From: Dipteronia dyeriana
Lineage: Eukaryota; Streptophyta; Magnoliopsida; Sapindales; Sapindaceae
Assembly: GCA_032871835.1 (NCBI GenBank)
Contig: CM065296.1
Location: forward strand, 7,512,001-7,576,000
Direction: 5' to 3'
Length of the DNA stretch: 64,000 nucleotides
The first letter of the stretch is position 1. Every line of letters starts with the position of its first letter. The position numbers and the translations under genes are program-made. Below, in pieces: positions 11,950 through 20,677 of this stretch. The notes under the pieces were generated by a model. The model ran no database searches. It had not been told where the DNA came from and worked only from the letters and a program-made list of their open reading frames with translations.

Positions 11950-12118
11950 AGTTTCAACAAGATTTTCTCTCTCTACTTCAAAACTATCATTGTAAAATGA
12001 ATGAAAGAAATCTGATATGGAACAACTATTAAGGGTATTTTTTTCCGTTCACCATAATAGGTGCCTTTGACAGTATTGAAATGCCACCTCCAAAAAGTGC
12101 TATTTATTTTTTGAACCC
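11950..12118 (-). repeat. MULE-1 right outer terminal repeat
   Basis: Its complement contains GGCACCTATTATGGTGAACG followed by TACCCTTAA, matching the left outer copy. It ends at GAACCC, immediately before the target duplication. Confidence 0.78.
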
Positions 12119-12128
12119 TTGTTTACTA
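12119..12128 (+). repeat. MULE-1 right target-site duplication
   Basis: TTGTTTACTA, identical to 2523-2532. Host flank of the channel gene probably resumes here and continues to about 12.2-12.3 kb. Confidence 0.88.
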
Positions 12129-12640
12129 TCCCTTGTGTTTTTTTGCTCTCCAAATATATGTATCTATGTTTGTGACCCATGTAATAGAATAGTGAGTTTT
12201 ATTGGAAACTAACCCTTTTGAGAGATTCAAGTTAATAACTAATCTCTTTTTGAAAAAATTACAAAACTAACTCGTTTTTGATGTGTAAATACTATTATAC
12301 CCTTACTTACTCACTTTTTCATTTCACTTATCCTACCCATTCTATACCAATTATCCCCATTCTTTTCCTATTATTTCAACCTGTCTCCACCACAACACCC
12401 CATCTTGATTTCTCTACCATTCTCCTCAGATTTTTTTTTCTCACTTCCTTAATTTCGAATTGTAGTAATTGTTTACATTCTCCACCATTGAGCAACTCGA
12501 AAATATTCATCCAACACAAGGTCCCTTATATTCAAGCTTTGAGGTGGTTTTTTTTTTGAATTTTTTACTTTAATCTTGGATTTGTGTAATTTTTATTGTA
12601 TTTGAGTAATTTTTGTTGTGGAAATAGTTTGTATTTACAT

Positions 12641-13000
12641 AATAAAGCATGAGTCTTGTGTGTATTTGATGTTGCTGTGATCAATTTAAAGTTTAAACAT
12701 AAATCGAAAGTTTATTTCTTTTTTTAATCTCTTATTTACTTTCCTTTTTGCATTAGAGTTGCTAATTTTTGTTAAAATAGCTTTCATCAATATAATAGAG
12801 TATGAGTTTTGGTTGAATTTGATGTTGGTGTGATCAATTTTAATTTATACATAAATTTAAAGATTATTTCATGTTTGAATAATTTTTGAGTTTAATTTGT
12901 GCATTAGGGTTGCTTATTTTTGTCAAAATAGTTGATATGAATGTAATAGAGCATGGGTGCTGTGTGAATTTGATGTTAGTGTAGTTAATTTTCTATTATT
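12641..13000 (+). repeat. Tandem repeat, period about 152 bp
   Basis: Three diverged units start near 12641, 12794 and 12945 with AATARAGYATGRG, followed by TTTGATGTTGNTGTGATCAATTT. Non-coding, in the left part of MULE-2. Confidence 0.72.
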
Positions 13001-13049
13001 GGATTGAATCTACATAATTGGTAGCATTTTTTTTTAAAAGTGTCTAGTC

Positions 13050-13285
13050 CAGTTTTTCTAACTGTGTTGGGAATTCCCAAACAAAGTTAGGAATTCCAAT
13101 TCTAACGCAATGAGGAATTTCCTAACTCAGTTGGGAATTCCTAACGCAGTTGGGAATTCCTAACGCATTACATTAGGAATTCCCAATGTTGTTAGGAATT
13201 TCTCAACATTGTCAGGAATTTCTCAACATTGTTAGGAATTCCTAACTGTGTTGGGAATTCCCAACGCAGTCAAGATTAACATAGT
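13050..13285. repeat. MULE-2 left minisatellite, palindromic GGAATTCC units
   Basis: About ten units of roughly 20 bp built on GTTGGGAATTCCTAACGC. Each unit is itself nearly palindromic around GGAATTCC. The array lies about 100 bp before the transposase-like ATG. Confidence 0.87.
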
Positions 13286-13383
13286 TTGGACTTAGAATAT
13301 TTTTTGAAATCATTGTACCATTCACCATTCAATATTTGTTTAGGAATTTAATCATTAATTTCTTATTCATTTGAAAGGTGGGC

Positions 13384-13716
13384 ATGGATAAAGTTCGGTT
13401 TGTTGTTTTATATGACGGGAAATGGAGTGAAAGTGATGGGAAGTTCAAGTATCAATTTAGAAAGTCAAGTCTAATTTCAGTTTTAAGGGAAACCTCGTAT
13501 CAATCATTACAAGAAGTCATATATTGTCTTATTAATATCAAACGAAACGAGTTCTCCATCAAAATGAATTTCTTGTTTAATTCACCAGAGGTTTTGGCAC
13601 CGTTTGAAGTTGTGAATGCTAATGATGTGCAAATGTTCTTGTGTGAAAATTCCGTTGTGAATACGAGAACCTCATTATGTGTCACAACGGGAATTGCCTC
13701 ACATGCCCAAATCTAA
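13384..13716 (+). pseudogene. MULE transposase N-terminal domain fragment
   Basis: MDKVRFVVLYDGKW, then SLQEVIYCLINIKRNEFSIK, APFEVVNANDVQMFLCEN and TSLCVT. This matches the N-terminal domain of the MULE transposase type in MULE-1 (there MNRVRIVISCNGRW with an IVQIVVKYDVNKYN segment). The reading frame is open for 110 codons, but no MuDR, DDE or SWIM part follows before the opposite-strand fragment begins. It is probably the first coding exon of a deleted transposase. Confidence 0.75.
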
Positions 13717-13854
13717 TTATGTGGAAAAAATATATGTGAATAATAGTATATAACAATTACATATATTGTTAAAAGTTTAGATGTATTAACCTGAAATGCA
13801 TAAGGAAAACCCATGCAACTCATATTGTCTGATACCATCCTTTTCCTTGTTCGT

Positions 13855-14115
13855 CTAACGCTTCCTTTTCTTACCTGATACAGTTTTTTTCGAGATTGTA
13901 TGATAATCTTGAGCCATTTTTCTCAAATCCCTCTGAAGACTAGTCAAGGTGGTTTCATAACACTTTCTGCCCCACAGGTACTTGTTGAATGTATCTAAAT
14001 CCTTCAACAGTTCATCATGATGGGCTCCGATAAAGACTTTCTGATCCTTTCCAAACAAAACTGTCTCCAAAAAGTAAAGTAATGCTAAATGTAAGGCACC
14101 AATTCCTTTGTCCGA
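13855..14115 (-). pseudogene. DUF1985 fragment of MULE-2
   Basis: Read leftwards: GALHLALLYFLETVLFGKD, then LLKDLDTFNKYLWGRKCYE and LTSLQRDL, ending in a basic tail KKRKR. This is the middle of DUF1985 (compare MLNWILMG and FPWGAHVYRHS in MULE-1). It is a single exon without its first or last parts. It faces the transposase fragment, as in MULE-1. Confidence 0.8.
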
Positions 14116-14764
14116 TCAAAGTGGAAACCCATAAGGTATAATAAATAAGTTGAGTGTTTCTATTTACTTTTGTTAAATTAGTAACTATTTTTTAAAATGT
14201 ATCTATCATTTTTTATCTAATGATGTTGTGTATTTATTTATAGGTACCTAGATGACACGATATGTTGTTTATGTAATATTCAAAACAATATTGGAAGTTT
14301 GTTATATTGAAAGTGTTGCTACATCAATACATTATTACATTTGCTTGGTATATTTTGTATGTAATATTGACAGTATTAGTTGGTACATTATTAGATTTCT
14401 GTTTTGCAATTCACAAATACTGGTAATGGACAAAATATGTACTATTAATAAGATGCAAGTATCAAAATCTGCACAGTTATAATATCAAAATCTTACTGTT
14501 TTGCAATAATAGTGTTACATTAAATTCATACAAAAGTTCATAACATTTGTTACAAAAATCTATACCAGGAAATGTTATGTTAAATTCATACGAAGTGCTA
14601 TAAATTTTCATCGGGAAATGTTCTGAAACATTGACTAACAAATCAACCTCTTCTCCCATTCTATTTTCCTGAAATGTAACAAAACAACAGCGGTAGGAAT
14701 TCCTTTCACCAGTCTAGAGGCATATCTTTATTTCATAATCGATTTAATGCTATAGTTAAAAATT

Positions 14765-15015
14765 AAAATTCCAAACACTGTTAGGAAATTCCAAACTGTG
14801 TTGGGAATTCCCTACAACGTTAGGAATCCCTAACGCTGTTGGGAATTCCCAACACAGTTTGGAATTCCTAATGCTGTTGGGAATCCCTAGCGCTGTTGGG
14901 AATTCCCAACAGGGTTATGAATTCCAAACTGTGTTGGGAATTCCAAACTGTACTGGCGTTCGGAACTCCTAACATCGTTTGGAAATCCAAACACTGTTAT
15001 GAATTCTAAACTCTG
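14765..15015. repeat. MULE-2 right minisatellite, palindromic GGAATTCC units
   Basis: The unit family of 13050-13285 again (GTGTTGGGAATTCC, AACGCTGTTGGGAATTCC), about 11-12 units. Confidence 0.87.
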
Positions 15016-15019
15016 ATCC

Positions 15020-15788
15020 CTGGCAACTTAATAGTGCCCTTGTCAACTTTGATCCCTACCAACTCCAACTCGATCGAAAATGCAACTCTGACTTATAGAC
15101 TGAACGAAAATACAGTTCTCATTTACAAGGAGAGTTTTCTACACACTTTGAGATTTAATGGATAAACCGTAAAATGTAACTCACTTATAGACTTATCACA
15201 CTTCAATGGAAAAAAGGATAAACTCAAACCCTACGACATGTATGAAAAAGGAAGTGCACAACCATTTTGGTAAGAGTATAAGTTATGTTTTTAAATATAA
15301 AATTTATAGAAGCGAAGCTGGTTCTAAGGTCCTGGCTAAAAGTCTTTACTAGAAAATAAAGCACATTGTACTAGATAATATACAAATATCTGCTGCATTA
15401 ACATCAAAGAAAGAAAATCTCAATCAATTTATAGTTTAACAACCATATCAATAAAAAATATCAGGAAAGAAAAGTTTATCTAGTGCAACAATATATGATA
15501 TATTTCCAAGGCAAGTCACACTAAACTCATAAAATAAACCAACAGAAAGAGAATCAAACCAAAGTCAAGAATATTAATGTGGAAAATGGAATTGCATATG
15601 GATTCAAGATTCAATTAAAAACCCATATATAATAAAACCGTGGCATGAATGTTCACAGTTAAAAAAACAAATAAAAGAAATACATACACATGATAGCTTG
15701 CAAGTGATGACAATGGATTAATAATCTGAAATGAATTAAAGTTGATAATTATTCAATTCACTTTTCATCCTTCAACTGGGGGTCCTTG
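15020..15788. other. AT-rich spacer, no feature recognised
   Basis: No ORF of interest, no RNA gene and no clear repeat seen. It may include the unresolved right end of MULE-2. Confidence 0.5.
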
Positions 15789-15796
15789 ATTCAAGT

Positions 15797-16926
15797 TAGT
15801 GGTGTAAAATTGGGCCGACCTGGCCTGTTTTGACAAGGCCTATCGAGCCTGTTTTCCAAAACGAGCCAGGCCTGGCACGGCACGCCCAATTGGACGTGCC
15901 GTGCCAGGCCAGACCCGTTTTGGAAAACAGGGCCCCGGCACGGCCAGTCACGTGGGCATGACCATGGTGGGCCGTGCTGTGCCGGCTAGGCAGGCCAAAC
16001 AGGCCGACCCACTTTTACTTTTTTTTTTTTTAAAAAAATAAATATAAAATTTATTAATAATATCATAGAGTACAAACATCATAGAGTATTGGGATGTGGC
16101 CCATAACCATTGTCCAAATAAGTATGTTTTCCTTTACTTTTTCCTCATTTTTATATAGGTTATATCTGTTTTTATTCCTCTTATTTATTCGATGTGGGAT
16201 TGAATTTCCATTCCCATTCATTGATACAAGTATATAATATAATGATATTCTCTTGAGTCCATTTTTTTATATCTAAATATGGAAAACATAAAGAGAGTTG
16301 GGAGGTCTATTAAAATTAAATAATGGTTTTGTTAAAAAAAATCAAATAAACCATCTATTGATATTATATTATTATACAATAATTTCCATCTTTTCCATAT
16401 ATGAACAAAAATTATATATATATATATATATAATCATTAAATATCATTCACATAGTATTCTTCTCTAATCTTGGCTATAGTAATTGTTTATAACCATAGT
16501 TGTATTTAATCTCATATCCCACATCGGATAAATAAGAGCATTGAAGAGAGGTCTAATCAATATAAAAAGGAATGGAAGATAAATAAAAACTTACTTATCT
16601 AAATAAAGGTTATGAATCATGGTTCAATACTCTTCAATATCATTTATCTTTAAAACATTTTTTTATAAATAAAATGTTTTTTTTTAAAGTTATTTTTTAA
16701 TATATAAATTGGCCCACCGTGTCGACGGGTGGGCATAGAAAGCCAGCCAGGCATGCCGGGCCGGGCCGGCACATCGTGTCTTGATCTGGGGCCCTACACG
16801 GTCCATCAATATGGGTCGTGCCTGGCACGGCACACCCCTCAAGTGGGCCGTGCTAGGCACGACCTGCCTTCCTTGGCAGGCAGATCGGGCTGGCCCATCC
16901 AGGCTCGCTCCATATTTACACCACTA
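15797..16926. mobile_element. Non-autonomous foldback hAT element with 8-bp target duplication
   Basis: 1,130 bp with perfect 12-bp terminal inverted repeats TAGTGGTGTAAA and the 8-bp duplication ATTCAAGT at 15789-15796 and 16927-16934, the hAT signature. Subterminal regions are GC-rich with many GGCCCG/CACGGC words. The inner arms also pair: ATTCGATGTGGGAT near 16180 against ATCCCACATCGGAT near 16508, so most of the element is an imperfect hairpin. An (AT)n tract lies at about 16412-16432. No transposase. Confidence 0.92.
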
Positions 16927-17036
16927 ATTCAAGTGCACTCATTTCCATTACCTTCATCCCCTTAAATTTCAATTCAATCTAATTCATGTGGAATTCACCT
17001 TTTTCTTCTAAATATACAAAAAAAAGGGGTACCCAG

Positions 17037-17594
17037 TAGAGATGCACATTTGGGAAATGATGATGGATATAAGTCCCCCCATCCCCATCCCCATACCCTT
17101 CCCCCACCCCCCATTTCCCTATTTGGGGAAAATGGGGATAGGGAATTTTAGGGGGAGGTATATCCATACCCATCCCTAGTTCTCCATTTCCCCTGTTTCC
17201 TTGTTTTTCCTTTTTTCCCATTTCCCCATTTAACTAAAAATTATAAATTAAACTAAAAAAAACAAACATTCCATTACAAATACAAAATAAAATCCATTAA
17301 TGCATTATAAATGCAAATATATATTATAATTAAAAATATATATTATAATTATATTTATATATGTTTGGGGGAAATGGGAAAATGGAGATAGGGAATCTCA
17401 TCCCCGTCCCCATCCCCATTTCAATATAATTGTGGAAAAAATGGGAAAATGGGAAAATAGGGGATGGGGAGGTTCCCATCCCCATCCCCATTTCAATTTG
17501 GGGATGATTTTCATCCCCATCCCCCACCCTAAAATCCCCAAATGGGGATGGGGACGCAGGGAATTTGGACCCTGGGAAAAAATGTGCATCTCTA
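17037..17594. mobile_element. hAT MITE with 8-bp target duplication
   Basis: 558 bp with perfect 15-bp terminal inverted repeats TAGAGATGCACATTT and the duplication GTACCCAG at 17029-17036 and 17595-17602. The inside is rich in CCCCATCCCCAT and its complement, and the two halves are roughly complementary. No coding capacity. Confidence 0.93.
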
Positions 17595-17602
17595 GTACCC
17601 AG

Positions 17603-18300
17603 TAACAGCTACAACTACAAGAAACACCAGATCAAAGTAATTTGTAACAACAATCAAGACCATAGAACATTGATAACATTCCAACTGACCATGTAAATTT
17701 CCCAAATTTTCAAAATAAATGGTAAAAACAAACTTTCTTGGTTTACATGTTTAGGTACCAAACAAACAGACTACTAAATCAAAAAATTATTAACTGCTAA
17801 GTTTTTAATTGAATTTAAACATATTCCGATTACGTTCCCTCAACCTCCAAAATAAACAAATAAATGATATATGAATTGCAATACTACAACAACAAACCCC
17901 AAGAAAATAAAATGTGTTATGGATTATACAAACAACTACAAGAAATACCAAATGCTATTGTCGCAATTCTGCCCATTGACGTTGATTAACAAAACGAATA
18001 TCTAATTTCAATACAATTCTATAATTCCATCCCCACGAATACCAATCCAATCCATGTAAATAAAGCAATAGCTTTCAGTGGCAACCCAAATAAACAGAAA
18101 TACAGAATGACTTTCTAACTAGTTTACATTCAGCTATAAATGCTAATAAACTTGCAAACAGAATCAAGACTATAAATAACCCTTCAATTCAACTATGTCC
18201 ACTTCATTACTATCAAAATAACCTACAAACACAAAATTGAGCAAGAGTGCAAGACTATGCAATATATACCAATAATCCAGTTAAACAAGTCTAACGAATT
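17603..18300. other. AT-rich spacer, no gene recognised
   Basis: No ORF with a recognisable product, no RNA gene. The right part may belong to the LTR of the copia fragment that follows. Confidence 0.5.
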
Positions 18301-18548
18301 ACCAACAATTACCTTGCACTTCAATATCAAGACTGCTTTGAATTCTACACAATTCTTGAACAAATCAATAGTTTTTGTTGATTTATTCTTCTCCATATGG
18401 AGGAAATATATAGGAAAAATACAGAGTGAGAATCAAGTAATTGATCTCCTACAATCTCTACAATTAATCTAACAATCCCCTATAATCAGCAATTAACAGA
18501 TTGTCAATTATATAAAATATCCTACATTAATAACAAGATATTCTAACA
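18300..18548 (-). repeat. Copia-1 3' LTR (left boundary approximate)
   Basis: Read on the minus strand it starts TGTTAGAATATC at 18548, right after a purine tract (AAGGGGGAG) downstream of the pol stop. That is the expected place of a copia 3' LTR. Its far end was not fixed by a target duplication. Confidence 0.6.
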
Positions 18549-18555
18549 CTCCCCC

Positions 18556-20383
18556 TTAAGTTGGTGTGTAGATGTCACTCATGCCCAACTTGCTAATTGA
18601 GTTATGAAAACTCCTTCCATTAATGTCCCTTGTAAGGATATCTGCAAGTTGGTCCTTACTTGAAACAAAAGGAAGCTCGATTATCTTTTCTTCTAATTTC
18701 TCTTTGATGAAGAATCGATCAATCTCCACATGCTTAGTACAATCATGCTGCACATGAATGTTAGCAATTTGTACTGAAGCCTTATTATCACAATACAGTC
18801 TCATGCAGTCTCCTTGGTGAAATCCCAAATCACTCATTAAATTCTCCAACCACAATAATTCAGTAATTCCTTGGGCAATCCCTTGAAATCCTACCTCAGC
18901 ACTCGATCGTGACACCATGGTCTATTTCTTACTCCGCCAAGTGACTAGGTTGCCTCCTACAAAGGTAAAGTAACCAAAAGTAGATCTCTGATCACTAACA
19001 TTCCCAGCCCAATCAACATCCGTGTATCCCTTAATATCTAGATGTCCATTTTTAGAAAACATTAATCCTCTGCCATGAGCACTTTTAGGTATCTTAGAGT
19101 CCGAAGGACTGTAACCATGTGACTATCAATGGGAGCATGCATAAATTGACTTACCATACTTACTGCATATGCAATATCAGGATGAGTATGTGATATGTAT
19201 ATAAGCTTACCAATAAGCCTTTGATACCTTTCTTTGTTTGTAAGGGGTTTGATTAGAGTGATCTGGACATTCACACAGCTTGTGATTTTGATCCATAGGA
19301 GTATCTGCTGGTTTGCTAGCAAGCATCCCAGTTTCTGTAAGTAGATCAAGAACATACTTTCTATGACTGAGGAAAATCCCATATTTTGATCGGGCTACCT
19401 CGATTCCTAAAAAGTACCTTAATACCCCTAGGTCTTTCATTTCAAACTCTGTGGCCAAGTGACTTTGGAGATTAGTCATTTCCAGATCATCGTTTCCTGT
19501 AACAATCATATCATCAACATAGACAATAAGTATAGTGATTTTGTCACCCTTACATTTGAAGAATAAGGTGTGATCGAAGTTACTCTGCTGATATTCGAAT
19601 TTCCTCATAGAAGTACTGAATCGTCCAAACTAGACTCTAGGTGATTGTTTGAGTCTATATAGAGTTTTTTTTAGTTTACAGACTTTACTGGTTTGAGAAT
19701 CAAAACCCAGGGAGGAAGGGGGGGGGGGGGGGGGGGGGGGGGAGATCCATATAAACTTCTTCACTGAGTTTCCCATATAAAAAGGCATTCTTTACATCAA
19801 TCTGTCTAAAAGGCCACTCCTGGTTAGCTGATAGTGAGAGAATTACCCTAACGGTGTTTAACTTTGCTACCGGGGCAAACGTCTCCTGGTAGTCAACTCC
19901 GTAAGTTTGAGTGTACCCTTTGGCAACCAACATGACCTTGTATCTTTCAATAGAGCCTTCTGCCTTGTGTTTGATGGTATAGATCCATCAACATCCAACA
20001 ACCTTCTTCTCTTTAGGTAGGTCCACTATCTTCCAGGTATAATTTTTCTATAAAGATTTCATCTCCTCATCCATGACTCGGACCCAATTCTGGCCTGTTA
20101 GTGCATCCTGCAATTTACTAGGAATAGATACAGGGGATAATTGATATGTAAAAGCTTTAAAGGTTTTAAATAGTCTATAAGTTGAGGTATAATTAGTAAT
20201 AGAGTAAAATGCATTACTATCTACTGAAGGCCACTTAGGGGAGAAACCATACCGTGCAAGTGGTCTATGTTCTCGACTAGGATACCGTCTAATAGATAGA
20301 CTAGGTTCAGAATCTGTGTGATTTTCACTGGATAAGTCTTTAGATAAAGTGAAGGGTTCAAGAGTTACCTCATGAGCATTTTC
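18556..20383 (-). pseudogene. Copia-1 pol fragment: reverse transcriptase and RNase H
   Basis: Read leftwards: a linker segment (SREHRPLARYGFSPKW), then copia RT with [19 protein letters not shown] and [20 protein letters not shown]. The catalytic block is ILIVYVDDMIVTGND, followed by YFLGIEVARSKYGIFLS. RNase H has LYCDNKASVQIANIHVQHD and KHVEIDRFFIKEK, ending in TAG/TAA near 18556. Frame changes and a stop lie between the RT blocks. The 5' part (gag, protease, integrase) is missing because another LTR begins at 20384. Ty1/copia is clear; a finer lineage is not assigned. Confidence 0.9.
19718..19742 (+). repeat. 25-bp poly-G run inside copia RT
   Basis: 25 consecutive G on the + strand, read as a poly-proline stretch on the coding strand just after the RT block EEVYMDLP. 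It could form a G-quadruplex or could be a sequencing or assembly length error. Confidence 0.95.
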
Positions 20384-20677
20384 TGTAGGGAAAAACCCGC
20401 GCAGCGGAAGAGTGAAAATTAGAAAATTAGGGTTTCAGTATAAATATTTTTTTCCCTTTTTCAATAACAAGAACCTTAACCTTAGATTAATTGATGTATA
20501 TAAAAAGTGTCGTACCTTTTTCTCGTGATGATTGAACTAGCACCGAATTGAATCCGCAAGATCTTCCAATCCAATCACAAACGTGAATCACCTAGGAGTG
20601 TGGGCTCCCTTTATTTAAATTGTATACCTGAGAATGAAAACAAATAAAATCTTTTTCTTTGTTAGTTACAATTATCC
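20384..20677 (-). repeat. Fragment of the copia-M LTR family (copy D), continued at 23191-23214
   Basis: On the + strand it starts TGTAGGGAAAAACC, the reverse of the LTR 3' end in this family, and matches 23215 onward and 39928 onward (TTTTTCTCGTGA, GATCTTCCAATCCAATCAC, GTGAATCACCTAGGAGTGTG). A solo LTR interrupts it after 20677; about 24 more bp resume at 23191 before the next LTR starts at 23215. Confidence 0.82.

Larger units (their letters stand above)
2533..12118. mobile_element. MULE-1: Mutator-like DNA transposon carrying transposase and DUF1985/ULP genes
   Basis: A 9,586-bp element bounded by an exact 10-bp target duplication. Both ends hold the same degenerate terminal sequence in mirror orientation; the shared core is CACCTATTATGnTGAAC followed some bases on by CCCTTAA. 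Each end holds the terminal repeat twice, with an A/T hairpin array between the copies. From left to right: outer repeat, GAGCTTTTTT array, inner repeat, 21-23-bp minisatellite, transposase (+), DUF1985/ULP gene (-), minisatellite, inner repeat, GAGCTTTTTT array, outer repeat. Coding regions are broken, so it is probably not autonomous now. MULEs with ULP-like cargo (Arabidopsis KAONASHI, melon CUMULE) are known; this has the same general plan. Confidence 0.88.
12290..15020. mobile_element. MULE-2: short degenerate relative of MULE-1
   Basis: Same order as MULE-1 on a smaller scale: palindromic minisatellite, transposase N-terminal exon (+), DUF1985 exon (-), the same palindromic minisatellite. 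The transposase core, SWIM and ULP parts are missing, so it looks like an internal-deletion derivative. Outer boundaries, terminal repeats and target duplication were not found; the limits given are approximate. Confidence 0.6.

Noticed and set aside
12278..12559. 93-codon plus-strand ORF with hydrophobic and Ser/Pro content
   Set aside because: AT-rich flank of MULE-2 without recognisable domain or splice context.
16729..16965. 78-codon ORF in GC-rich sequence
   Set aside because: Falls in the subterminal repeat of the hAT element and runs past its end; no protein similarity.
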